Origin: a virus
IMG/VR virus record: IMGVR_UViG_3300020193_000029
Coordinates: 1 to 54,549 of that record
Direction: 5' to 3' (one strand)
Length of the DNA: 54,549 nucleotides
A model generated the notes under the pieces. That model saw nothing but the letters and a program-made list of their open reading frames with translations. It was not told where the DNA came from and did not search any database. Positions within the stretch are counted from its first letter, which is position 1, and each line of letters starts with the position of its first letter. This document shows, one piece after another, positions 37,660-45,171 of the stretch. A program made the position numbers and the translations under genes.

Positions 37660-38244
37660 GTGCCAACTAATAATCCGATTGGACAAGGGCTGCAACCACT
37701 GACCCCAAAATCCCTTAAATTCTGCGAGCTTGTGGCGAAAGGACATCGACCTAGCGAGGCGTACATCGAGGCGTATCGCATACAGGGGACTGCTAAGAAA
37801 AGGTCTATACAGGCAGCGGCGGCGCGGCTAACGGGCGATGCTAGGGTGCAGAGGCAAGTGGCGAAGTTGAAGGAGAAGGACGCAACGGCGGCTTTTCAAC
37901 AGGCGATTGGGCTGCGGCAGTGGACGCTCGACAGGCTGAAGGAGGAGGCGAGTAACCGGAAAAGCCCACCGGCTGCGAGGGTGTCAGCACTTGGGGTGCT
38001 GGCGAGAGCGTCCCGTCTGATCGATGGCAGTAACCAGCAGAACGTCAGCGTGAATGTGGCGACTGTCAGCAGATCGTTAGCGGATATCGAGAGCGAATTG
38101 CTCGAGCGTCTGTCGAGGGTGAGCGAAGCGTCTGTCGAGCCGAGCGTCTGTCAGGAGAATATCGAGGAGGGGGAAATCCTGGGCGAGGATGAGCCGCAGG
38201 ACGATGAGGAAATCAAGGGCGAAAAAAAACCCCGAGAGCCGTAG
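37660..38244 (+). CDS. terS: Terminase small subunit
   Basis: 194 aa from a GTG with GAGGAAAG upstream. The N-terminal LTPKSLKFCELVAKGHRPSE, then AYIEAYRI and a second helix pair (AAAARLTGDARVQRQVAKLK) form the HTH-like DNA-binding domain typical of small terminases. A helical core and an acidic disordered tail (EEGEILGEDEPQDDEEIKGE) follow. It recognises packaging sites and recruits the large subunit. Unusually, it is separated from the large subunit by an antisense gene and the 640-nt origin-like region. Confidence 0.8.
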   Translation: MPTNNPIGQGLQPLTPKSLKFCELVAKGHRPSEAYIEAYRIQGTAKKRSIQAAAARLTGDARVQRQVAKLKEKDATAAFQQAIGLRQWTLDRLKEEASNRKSPPAARVSALGVLARASRLIDGSNQQNVSVNVATVSRSLADIESELLERLSRVSEASVEPSVCQENIEEGEILGEDEPQDDEEIKGEKKPREP

Positions 38245-38257
38245 CCTCTCGGGGTTT
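38222..38257. terminator. Bidirectional rho-independent terminator
   Basis: The stem CCCCGAGAG (38230-38238) pairs with CTCTCGGGG (38246-38254). On the minus strand it is followed by eight T, a strong terminator for the leftward gene ending at 38262; on the plus strand only TTT follows. The hairpin overlaps the last codons and stop of the small terminase. Confidence 0.9.
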
Positions 38258-38261
38258 CCGC

Positions 38262-38759
38262 TTATTTAGCGGTTTTTAGTGCCAGCGTAAAGATGGCGTT
38301 CACCTTCGATTGTATCGAAACAATGTCTGACTTTTTCATACCGCTGACCATGGCGCGCAATCGTGCTTCGATATCGGATAACGTGTTGACGCTTTGAAGT
38401 GTCGCGACGTTTGCCGCTTTCGCTATGGTTGCAGAAGGTGATCCCTTCGCTACCGTCGCGACCGTTGCCGCCTTTGGCGTTGCCGCTGCGACCACCTTAG
38501 CTTTAGCACGGCGACCACCCCGCTGCGCTTTCGTTGCGATCTTGTTCACCTTCAGCCAGCGGTTCATGCGGGTGTTGAATATCGCGAGGATGCTGGCAGC
38601 ATTCCGACATGAGTCGAGGTGCTTGCGGTATGCCGCTCGCACCTTGTCCGCATCGGCGTAGGTTTTCACCTTCGCGGTTTCCATCATCTCGTTCACTACC
38701 TTCTGACCACTGGTCACATTGGCAGTGTGCTTGTCGAACAGGGCTATTAACTTGTCCAT
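38262..38759 (-). CDS. Ala/Lys/Val-rich protein with histone-H1-like linker
   Basis: 165 aa. The N-terminal part is helical (MDKLIALFDKHTANVTSGQK, RAAYRKHLDSCRNAASILAI). The centre (about 80-115) is a low-complexity Ala/Lys/Thr/Val linker with repeated ATVATVAKG/ATIAKAANVAT units. The C-terminal helix is LSDIEARLRAMVSGMKKSDI. The charge and linker suggest DNA binding. It has its own promoter and palindrome copy at 38.88-38.92 kb and a GGAGTAAAAAGACA ribosome site that matches the other palindrome-linked leaders. It is antisense between the two terminase genes. Confidence 0.65.
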   Translation of the reverse strand: MDKLIALFDKHTANVTSGQKVVNEMMETAKVKTYADADKVRAAYRKHLDSCRNAASILAIFNTRMNRWLKVNKIATKAQRGGRRAKAKVVAAATPKAATVATVAKGSPSATIAKAANVATLQSVNTLSDIEARLRAMVSGMKKSDIVSIQSKVNAIFTLALKTAK

Positions 38760-38874
38760 TGTCTTTTTACTCCTGAAAAAAAAAACGTCAGTAACCCGCC
38801 GGAATTATTCCGGAAAGTTTGACGCACAACTTGTTAAAAAATGGGTGCTATCGCCACGGGATACCCCACTTACA

Positions 38875-38902
38875 AGTATATACATATTATCGCTTATGTC
38901 CA
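38875..38902 (-). promoter_or_regulatory. Leftward sigma70-type promoter for the Ala/Lys-rich gene
   Basis: On the minus strand TGGACA (38902-38897), a 16-nt spacer, then TATACT (38880-38875): five of six bases match in each box. Palindrome copy 8 ends up one base upstream of the -35 box. Confidence 0.65.
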
Positions 38903-38903
38903 T

Positions 38904-38918
38904 CATAACAGTGTTATG
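38904..38918. promoter_or_regulatory. 15-bp palindrome, copy 8, abutting the 38.9-kb promoter
   Basis: CATAACAGTGTTATG directly upstream of the leftward -35 box, in the position of an activator or repressor site. Confidence 0.8.
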
Positions 38919-39195
38919 ACCACCTAGTGGACAAGGCAACTCTGGTGCAGAGTCGCCCAGGTGCTACCCCTACCCGTCAAAGAAATCACCGCAGCGCGTC
39001 GCGCCTACCCCCGCCACCCCCCCTGTGCGCGCACGGTACCCGCGCGCGACACATACACTGTTCCCCTCATCCGATTTCCTATTTTCGACCCCACCCCCGT
39101 CTCTTTTTTACCACACCGTTTTTCTCGCCAAGTTCTCCCCTTATTTTTTTTCTAGGAGTCCCTAGGGAACCCCTGGCTCCGTGGGCAGTACTACC

Positions 39196-39215
39196 TGTGG
39201 ATAAACTGTGGATAA
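39196..39215 (+). promoter_or_regulatory. Two tandem consensus DnaA boxes
   Basis: TGTGGATAA at 39196-39204 and 39207-39215, each the exact complement of TTATCCACA, in direct orientation 11 bp apart. They lie beside an AT-rich stretch, as in replication origins that recruit host DnaA. Confidence 0.65.
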
Positions 39216-39261
39216 CTTAGATTTGTCAATACACTGCCCGTCTATACATCGACCTCGATTT

Positions 39262-39281
39262 TGTTACAGCGCGTTGTAACA
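39262..39281. repeat. Imperfect 20-bp palindrome in origin-like region
   Basis: TGTTACAGCGCGTTGTAACA matches its reverse complement at 18 of 20 positions. It is a possible protein-binding site, distinct from the CATAACA palindrome. Confidence 0.6.
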
Positions 39282-39358
39282 TTTAAAAATAACTTTGTTT
39301 TCTCATAACTATATGTAAATCCTAGTTTTTTACACCCCCAAAATACCCCTTGTTTTTC

Positions 39359-39386
39359 TTGTCAAGTAGGGGTACATTGTTAAAAT
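39359..39386 (+). promoter_or_regulatory. Candidate rightward late promoter before the large terminase
   Basis: TTGTCA (39359-39364), a 16-nt spacer, then TAAAAT (39381-39386): five of six bases match in each box. It lies about 170 nt upstream of the terminase start and could drive the whole structural block. Confidence 0.55.
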
Positions 39387-39449
39387 CGGGGGTAACTCCC
39401 TTTAAGTACTTACCTAGATAGGATTATTTTAGGCTTAGGTACTCCCCTC

Positions 39450-39471
39450 GGGCTTTTTTTTGGAAAAGCCC
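39450..39471. repeat. Inverted repeat upstream of the large terminase
   Basis: GGGCTTTT (39450-39457) and AAAAGCCC (39464-39471) around a 6-nt loop, inside a longer CCCTCGGG-flanked segment. It may terminate or attenuate transcripts entering the late block; the T-run lies inside the stem rather than after it. Confidence 0.55.
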
Positions 39472-39556
39472 TCGGGACCTAGTGTTACGTAGGTCCTTGC
39501 TAGTTCTTACTACCCTATGTTTTACGTAGAACGCGCGCGGCTTACTAGAGAACAGA

Positions 39557-41065
39557 TTGATTAAGTTTTCCCCTGAATCCTTGAAGTCCATGCTGGGGGG
39601 TTTCTCTGCTCAAGAGAAAGCCGAGTTATTAACCCTTCTGGAAGAATGGGAAAAAGCCAAGGAACGAGAATCCTCTCAGAGGCAGTTCATTCCGTTCGTG
39701 AAGACCTTGTGGCCGGCTTTCATCGAAGGTGAGCATCACCTGATCATGGCCAAGGCTTTCGAGAAAGTGGCTCGGGGTGAGTGCAAGCGCATGATCATCA
39801 ACATTGCGCCTCGTCACACCAAGTCTGAGTTTGCCTCCTACATGCTTCCAGCGTGGTTCCTAGGGAACTACCCGAACAAGAAGGTCATTCAGTGTAGCCA
39901 TACCGCAGAGTTGGCAGTGGGGTTTGGACGCAAGGTGCGTAACCTCGTCGCCTCTGAGGACTACCGCAAGATCTTTCCAGATGTCGCCTTGCAGCAAGAT
40001 TCCAAAGCTGCAGGACGGTGGAGTACTAACCAGAATGGGGAGTATTTCGCCATCGGTGTAGGCGGTGCGGTAACTGGTAAAGGTGCGGATCTGCTCATCA
40101 TCGATGATCCGCATTCCGAACAGGAAGCCGCCCTGGGTGATCCTTCGGTCTACAACAAGACCTATGAATGGTACACCTCCGGTCCTCGGCAGCGTTTGCA
40201 GCCAGGAGGGGCAATCATCGTTGTAATGACCCGCTGGCATCAGCGAGATCTGACCGGCAGGGTTTTAAAGTCCTCGATTGAGCGAGGCGGCACTGATGAA
40301 TGGGAGGTCATTGAACTTCCCGCCATCTTGCCTTCAGGCAATCCTCTGTGGCCTGAGTTCTGGTCGCAAAAAGAGCTTGAAGCGATTAGAGCTGAACTGC
40401 CCGTTGCCAAGTGGTCAGCGCAGTACCAGCAAAATCCAACTGCCGAAGAAGGGGCGTTGGTTAAGCGTGAGTGGTGGCGAATCTGGGACAAAGAATCCCC
40501 GCCTGTGTGTGATTTTATTATTCAGTCCTGGGACACTGCCTTCACCAAGAAGCAAACCTCGGACTACTCCGCCTGTACCACCTGGGGTGTCTTTAAGCAC
40601 CCCACGCCAGAAACAGGGGTGCTAGGAACGCATATCATTCTGCTCGATGCATACAAAGAGCGAATGGAGTTCCCAGAGCTTAAGCGCAAGGCTTACGAGA
40701 TGTATGAGCAGTACCGACCCGATGCGTTTATCGTTGAAGCTAAAGCCGCTGGCGCGCCTCTGATTTATGAACTTCGCGCAATGGGGATTCCTGTAGCCGA
40801 GTACACCCCCTCAAGGGGGAATGACAAGGTGGCAAGAGTCAATGCGGTCAGTGATCTTTTCTCTAGCGGGAATGTCTGGTGTCCACCGACCCGTTGGGCA
40901 GAGGAAGTGGTTGAAGAGTTTGCAGCGTTCCCTAACGCCGAGCATGATGACTTGGTGGACTCGAGTACCCAAGCCCTACTGAGATTTAGGCAGGGCGGGT
41001 TTATTTCTATTGAAACCGATGAGCCGGTGTCCAGGTTACCTAGGCGTCGCTCAAACTATTATTGA
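39557..41065 (+). CDS. terL: Terminase large subunit
   Basis: 502 aa with ATPase and nuclease halves. Walker A-like APRHTKS (84-90), Walker B LLIIDDP (179-185) and the coupling segment TRWH (225-228) power DNA translocation. Nuclease-domain acids are D326 (SWDTAF), E394 (VEAKAAG) and the HDDLVD cluster (463-468). It docks on the portal and cuts concatemers. The start is a TTG at 39557 with GAGAAC upstream; an ATG at 39590 is an alternative. Its length and motifs are normal for the family. Confidence 0.92.
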   Translation: MIKFSPESLKSMLGGFSAQEKAELLTLLEEWEKAKERESSQRQFIPFVKTLWPAFIEGEHHLIMAKAFEKVARGECKRMIINIAPRHTKSEFASYMLPAWFLGNYPNKKVIQCSHTAELAVGFGRKVRNLVASEDYRKIFPDVALQQDSKAAGRWSTNQNGEYFAIGVGGAVTGKGADLLIIDDPHSEQEAALGDPSVYNKTYEWYTSGPRQRLQPGGAIIVVMTRWHQRDLTGRVLKSSIERGGTDEWEVIELPAILPSGNPLWPEFWSQKELEAIRAELPVAKWSAQYQQNPTAEEGALVKREWWRIWDKESPPVCDFIIQSWDTAFTKKQTSDYSACTTWGVFKHPTPETGVLGTHIILLDAYKERMEFPELKRKAYEMYEQYRPDAFIVEAKAAGAPLIYELRAMGIPVAEYTPSRGNDKVARVNAVSDLFSSGNVWCPPTRWAEEVVEEFAAFPNAEHDDLVDSSTQALLRFRQGGFISIETDEPVSRLPRRRSNYY

Positions 41066-41075
41066 GGGTTGTAAC

Positions 41076-41381
41076 ATGCCTGCTAGCGATAAAAACCAAG
41101 GACAAAACAAAGCTGTCCCGTCGCGAAAGACTAGCGTAGAAATTATCGAAGATGCTTTATCAAAAGGTTTGAGGCCAGGAAGCTTTGCGTTTAGAGATTT
41201 TGTAGAGAATCGTGTGCCTGCCATGAAAGAACCTCCTGCTAAACCGCGTGATAAAGAGGTGCAGGCTGCGCGTTTTCCACCTATAAACCTATATCGCAAA
41301 GGCGGTTCTGTTAAGTCCTCTGCCTCGAAACGCGCTGACGGAATTGCTAAGAAAGGCAAAACTCGAGGTACGTGTAAATAA
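41076..41381 (+). CDS. Small basic protein A with conserved C-terminal tail
   Basis: 101 aa from the ATG at 41076, preceded by ATTGAGGGTTGTAAC. The first 70 residues (MPASDKNQGQNKAVPSRKTS, EIIEDALSKGLRPGSFAFRD) are unrelated to the next gene. The last 29 residues begin YRKGGSVKSSASKRADGIAK and are basic. A nearly identical tail ends the next protein. Such YRKGGSV...RADGIAKKGKTRG tails occur in small genes near terminase/portal in environmental podoviruses. Possibly DNA- or capsid-binding. Confidence 0.7.
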   Translation: MPASDKNQGQNKAVPSRKTSVEIIEDALSKGLRPGSFAFRDFVENRVPAMKEPPAKPRDKEVQAARFPPINLYRKGGSVKSSASKRADGIAKKGKTRGTCK

Positions 41382-41398
41382 TAGATAGGAAGCTAATT
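41292..41398 (+). repeat. Direct repeat copy 1 (tail-coding, about 107 bp)
   Basis: It covers the YRKGGSVK...GTCK tail codons, the TAATAGATAGG stop/leader and GAAGCTAATT. It is highly similar to 41850-41956, including the noncoding bases after the stop, which indicates a recent duplication or recombination rather than protein convergence. Confidence 0.85.
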
Positions 41399-41414
41399 CA
41401 TTGAGAGTTGTAAC

Positions 41415-41939
41415 ATGAAAGCCAATAGAGTTAGAAAATTCAATGAAGGTAAAAGTACAAGAGGCGGCGGTATAAGTAGACCTGCGGCGCTTGAACGAAG
41501 ACGGCAGCAAGAGTATTTGGAGCGTAATCCGCAGTATCGTGAACGCGAAGAAGGCTTGGAAAGCGTTTCTCCAGAAAGATTTTTAATTCCCGGCGGGGCT
41601 GCTAGAACGGGGGCAGCGGGTATGTTAGGTATGGCTGGGCGTTCTACTATTGCTAAAAAAATAAAAAGAAAATATGAACGCAATAAAGATGCTCTTGGCG
41701 AAGCAGCAGGAATGGGCGTTCTTGTCGGAGGAGGAGCCTTAGCACAGGCCGTGATCAATAGACTTCAAACTGAACAATTAGCAGAAAGGCGTGCGCGTGC
41801 TGAACGGGAACGCGCCGAAAAAGCCAAGGAAGAAAAAGATAAGTCTTCTTACCGTAAAGGTGGCTCTGTTAAGTTATCTGCCTCAAGACGCGCTGACGGA
41901 ATTGCCAAGAAAGGCAAGACCCGGGGTACGTGTAAATAA
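41415..41939 (+). CDS. Small basic protein B, sharing its C-terminal tail with protein A
   Basis: 174 aa, preceded by ATTGAGAGTTGTAAC as in protein A. MKANRVRKFNEGKSTRGGGI opens a basic segment. A Gly/Ala-rich hydrophobic stretch (GVLVGGGALAQAVINRLQTE) and a charged helix (RARAERERAEKAKEEKDKSS) follow, then the same tail beginning YRKGGSVKLSASRRADGIAK. The hydrophobic patch may be a membrane-active or virion-internal segment. Function unknown. Confidence 0.7.
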   Translation: MKANRVRKFNEGKSTRGGGISRPAALERRRQQEYLERNPQYREREEGLESVSPERFLIPGGAARTGAAGMLGMAGRSTIAKKIKRKYERNKDALGEAAGMGVLVGGGALAQAVINRLQTEQLAERRARAERERAEKAKEEKDKSSYRKGGSVKLSASRRADGIAKKGKTRGTCK

Positions 41940-41956
41940 TAGATAGGAAGCTAATT
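41850..41956 (+). repeat. Direct repeat copy 2 (tail-coding, about 107 bp)
   Basis: The second copy of the duplicated tail plus the noncoding leader TAATAGATAGGAAGCTAATT. In copy 2 the leader provides the AGGAAG ribosome site of the next gene (41959); in copy 1 it precedes protein B. The duplicated unit is thus a tail plus a translation signal. Confidence 0.85.
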
Positions 41957-41958
41957 TA

Positions 41959-42396
41959 ATGGCATCAGCAAAGCGCGAGATCATTGCCAATGAGATCCGC
42001 AAGTCTTACAAGAAAGGCATCAAAGCCTGCCCTGTAGCGACGCAAGATGTCAATGTCAACCTCAAGAACAGAAACCATGCCATTGAGGAATATGGCTATG
42101 GGCCACTCAATCCGAATGAACCAAGCCGCAAGTTCTGGCAGGCTAAAGCAGATATGTGGGCAGTGTCCCCTGCAGAGGCCAAGAAATCACGATGCGGAAA
42201 TTGCGCAGCTTTTATTCAGACTCCGCAGATGCTTCAATGCATTGAGAAGGGTATGGAGGCGGGTGACGAACCGCATGAAAGCAACGCCAAAGATGTGATC
42301 GAAGCATCCAATCTTGGTTACTGCGAGTTCTTTCATTTTAAGTGCGCTGGCAATAGAACATGCGATGCATGGATTGTCGGCGGACCAATCAAATAA
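41959..42396 (+). CDS. Cysteine-rich protein between terminase and portal
   Basis: 145 aa. The first half (MASAKREIIANEIRKSYKKG, ACPVATQDVNVNLKNRNHAI) is basic. The second half carries SRCGNCAAFIQTPQMLQCIE, then NLGYCEFFHFKCAGNRTCDA, with six Cys plus His, suggesting a metal or Fe-S site. The phrase CGNCAAF...CxxxG...LGYCEFFHFKCAGxRTCDAWI is widespread in phage head regions. AGGAAGCTAATTTA precedes the ATG. Possibly a head-completion or internal protein; function unproven. Confidence 0.7.
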   Translation: MASAKREIIANEIRKSYKKGIKACPVATQDVNVNLKNRNHAIEEYGYGPLNPNEPSRKFWQAKADMWAVSPAEAKKSRCGNCAAFIQTPQMLQCIEKGMEAGDEPHESNAKDVIEASNLGYCEFFHFKCAGNRTCDAWIVGGPIK

Positions 42397-42404
42397 GGTA
42401 ATTC

Positions 42405-44879
42405 ATGGCCATCGACAAGGCACTGGTTCCACTCATTCCAGATGACCCTGATGCTCAAGCCGCAGAGCTTGAGATCGAGGTAATTGCCATGGGCGATGAA
42501 GCCCCGGCAATGACCATCAACGAAGATGGCAGTGTTGAGATTGATATGGGCGGTGGTGAGTCGGATGCCGACTCGGGGGATCACTATGCAAACCTTGCCG
42601 AAGTCATCGATGAGTCAGAACTTGAAAGCCTTGCCAATGAACTCGTTGGATACTACGAAGCCGACAAGAACTCCAGAAAAGACTGGGAGCAAACCTACAT
42701 CAAAGGGCTTGATCTCCTGGGACTTAAAATTGAAGATCGAACTGAACCCTGGCCGGGGGCCTGCGGAGTATTCCACCCTCTCTTAACCGAAGCCGTGGTG
42801 CGCTTCCAAGCGCAAGCCATCACTGAAATGTTTCCCGCACAGGGACCAGTTCGAGTTGTGGTGGTGGGCAAGCAGACCCAGGATAAAGATCGACAGGCTC
42901 TGCGTGTGCAGGATTACATGAATTATCTTCTTACCGAGAAGATGACTGAGTATCGATCTGAAACCGAAAAGATGTTGTTCTCACTGGCTTTGGCAGGCAG
43001 TGCTTTCCGCAAAGTCTATTACGACCCGCAGCTTAAGCGTCCGGTTTCAATGTTTGTCCCGGCTGAAGATCTCGTAGTCTCATACGGTGTTAGCGATCTT
43101 GAAACCGCAGAGCGTGTCTCGCATGTGATGCGTAAAGCGAAAAACGATATCCGAAAGCTTCAAGTAGGCGGGTTCTATCGCGATGTATATCTTGGTGATC
43201 CGCAAGATGACATCAGCCAGATCAGAGAAAAGGAAGATAAGCTCTCTGGAGTCTCGGCAAGTTATGAAAGCGACAACCGTTACACCCTTATCGAAATGAT
43301 GGTTGACCTCGACCTGCCCGGGTTCGAGGACATGAAAGATGGTGAGCCAACGGGTATCGCGTTGCCCTATGTCGTGACTGTCGATAAAGGGTCGCGCAAG
43401 GTTCTCGCTATTCGCAAGAACTGGAATGAAGAAGATCCAGAGAAAAAGAAGCGAGATCATTTTGTTCATTACCGCTACCTCCCGGGAATGGGCTTCTATG
43501 CTTTCGGCTTGATCCATCTGATTGGTGGACTAGCAAAAAGTGCAACGAGTATTCTTCGGCAGTTGGTCGATGCGGGAACCCTATCAAATCTCCCGGGCGG
43601 CTTGAAAGCCAGAGGTCTTCGCATTAAAGGCGACGACACGCCAATTGCTCCAGGTGAGTTCCGCGATGTCGATGTCCCGGGAGGCAGCATCCGCGACAAC
43701 ATTACGTTCCTGCCTTACAAGGAACCCTCGGCAGTGCTTTATACGCTGCTGAATAACATCGTCGAGGAAGGTCGTCGCTTTGCTTCCTTGGCCGATATGA
43801 AGGTAGCGGATATGAACGCCGAAGCCCCAGTCGGCACGACGCTTGCCATTTTGGAACGCACCATGAAAGTGATGAGTGCCATCCAAGCAAGACTTCATGC
43901 CTCGCTTCGGCAAGAACTCAAGTTGCTCTCGGGTGTGATCCGCGACTACGACGAACCGGTATACCCCTATGAGACCCCGGGTGGGGAAGATGTCAAATCG
44001 CAAGATTTTGATGATCGAGTAGATGTCATCCCGGTCAGTGACCCTAATGCTAATAGCATGGCTCAACGCATTATGCAGAGCCAAGCAGCGCTGCAGTTAT
44101 CGATATCTGCCCCGCAGATCTATGACATGAAGGTTCTCCACCGCCAGATGCTTGAGAGCATGGGCGTTAAGAACGTCGATGAGATTATTAAACCTGATGA
44201 TGGTGAAACTCCGGCTGATCCAGTTCAGGAAAACATGAACGCCATTAACCTTAAACCGATTAAGGCGTTTAGCTACCAAGATCATGACGCGCACATTACT
44301 GCGCATATGACCTTTATGCAAAGTCCTGCATTTATGGGGCTTGAGAAAACCCCGATGTTCCCTGCCATTTCTTCTGCGATGGATGCGCATATTCGCGAAC
44401 ACATCGCCTTTCAGTACAGGCAGAGGGTTGAGCAAGAGATGGGTATTCCGCTTCCGCCCGATGAGGAGATCCTGCCAAAGGATATCGAGAAGCGCATTAG
44501 CGGCTTGATTGCTGCCGCATCGACTCAAGTCCTCAACAAGGAAACGGCAGAAATGCAGGCTCAGAAAAACATGGCTGCGATGCAAGATCCCATCGTTCAA
44601 CAGAAAGAGAAGGAATTGCAGATCCGCGCTATGCAAGCGCAAAACAAGATGCAAGTGGATATGGCAAAACTTCAGCTGGACGCTCAGAAGTCCAGGGCAA
44701 AGGATGCCATCGAGATCGAGCGAATCAATGCCCAAGAGAGAATGGCTCAGCAAGCGGTCCAGCAACGTATTCTGGATACCGCCATTGATGCCCAGATTGA
44801 GCAGGCAAAGATCGACTCGCAAGAACTTCAGAAGGGGGTCGACATTGGCTTTCAGGCGGCTAGAAACCGCAGGGAGTAA
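42405..44879 (+). CDS. Portal protein, P22-like
   Basis: 824 aa. A short acidic N-terminal part is followed by YYEADKNSRKDWEQTYIKGL and the strongly conserved EPWPGACGVFHPLLTEAVVR, then AITEMFPAQGPVRVVVVGKQ, the core of P22-type portals. The last 150 residues form a long coiled coil (IVQQKEKELQIRAMQAQNKM), equivalent to the barrel helix. It forms a 12-mer ring at one vertex, for DNA entry, exit and tail attachment. AAGGTAATTC precedes the ATG. Length is in the P22 portal range. Confidence 0.88.
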   Translation: MAIDKALVPLIPDDPDAQAAELEIEVIAMGDEAPAMTINEDGSVEIDMGGGESDADSGDHYANLAEVIDESELESLANELVGYYEADKNSRKDWEQTYIKGLDLLGLKIEDRTEPWPGACGVFHPLLTEAVVRFQAQAITEMFPAQGPVRVVVVGKQTQDKDRQALRVQDYMNYLLTEKMTEYRSETEKMLFSLALAGSAFRKVYYDPQLKRPVSMFVPAEDLVVSYGVSDLETAERVSHVMRKAKNDIRKLQVGGFYRDVYLGDPQDDISQIREKEDKLSGVSASYESDNRYTLIEMMVDLDLPGFEDMKDGEPTGIALPYVVTVDKGSRKVLAIRKNWNEEDPEKKKRDHFVHYRYLPGMGFYAFGLIHLIGGLAKSATSILRQLVDAGTLSNLPGGLKARGLRIKGDDTPIAPGEFRDVDVPGGSIRDNITFLPYKEPSAVLYTLLNNIVEEGRRFASLADMKVADMNAEAPVGTTLAILERTMKVMSAIQARLHASLRQELKLLSGVIRDYDEPVYPYETPGGEDVKSQDFDDRVDVIPVSDPNANSMAQRIMQSQAALQLSISAPQIYDMKVLHRQMLESMGVKNVDEIIKPDDGETPADPVQENMNAINLKPIKAFSYQDHDAHITAHMTFMQSPAFMGLEKTPMFPAISSAMDAHIREHIAFQYRQRVEQEMGIPLPPDEEILPKDIEKRISGLIAAASTQVLNKETAEMQAQKNMAAMQDPIVQQKEKELQIRAMQAQNKMQVDMAKLQLDAQKSRAKDAIEIERINAQERMAQQAVQQRILDTAIDAQIEQAKIDSQELQKGVDIGFQAARNRRE

Positions 44880-44882
44880 CCC

Positions 44883-45083
44883 TTGGCTCTGATGCATGAA
44901 GACCAGGCTTTAGCCTATTTAAGAGAGAACATCCGACGGGTCATGAATGAGTACGCCGATAACGTCGCCACAGGCTCCTGTAGCGACTTTGCCGAGTACA
45001 AGCGACTCTGTGGGGTCATCGAAGGATTGGCCCTCGCTGAGCGTGAATTGCTTGACCTGAAAGAAAAACTTGAAAATAGGTAA
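44883..45083 (+). CDS. Small helical protein after portal
   Basis: 66 aa, best start TTG at 44883 (GGGAG TAACCC upstream): MALMHEDQALAYLRENIRRV, then CSDFAEYKRLCGVIEGLALA and a charged helix. Small helical proteins of this type follow portal genes in many environmental podoviruses. An ATG three codons in is an alternative start. Function unknown. Confidence 0.65.
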   Translation: MALMHEDQALAYLRENIRRVMNEYADNVATGSCSDFAEYKRLCGVIEGLALAERELLDLKEKLENR

Positions 45084-45097
45084 ATACCTGTACTAAT

Positions 45098-45154
45098 CTG
45101 TGGATATCTTGTAGATATCTTGTAGATATCTACAAGCACTCGCGGAAATCCGCG
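45098..45154. repeat. Stacked direct and inverted repeats before the co-chaperonin gene
   Basis: A near-DnaA-box (CTGTGGATAT) is followed by two direct TATCTTGTAGA units, a perfect 18-bp palindrome CTTGTAGATATCTACAAG (45119-45136) and the hairpin CGCGGA-AA-TCCGCG (45141-45154). No T-run follows. The block fills the only sizeable gap in the head gene cluster and could be an operator or RNA structure controlling the co-chaperonin gene. Confidence 0.75.
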
Positions 45155-45171
45155 CACACAATGAGGTCTAA

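Larger units (their letters stand above)
38919..39556. other. Gene-free, AT- and pyrimidine-rich region; candidate replication origin
   Basis: About 640 bp without a convincing gene between the palindrome and the large terminase. In order: a C/T-rich tract (about 39000-39165), two exact DnaA boxes at 39196-39215, an AT-rich stretch, an inverted repeat at 39262, a candidate rightward promoter at 39359 and a hairpin at 39450. The combination of DnaA boxes and AT-rich DNA is origin-like. ORFs here have low-complexity shadow composition. Confidence 0.5.

Noticed and set aside
38927-39220. 97-aa and 64-aa ORFs in the origin-like region
   Set aside because: Pro/Phe/His/Arg composition follows the pyrimidine-rich tract; no ribosome site and no protein-like pattern.
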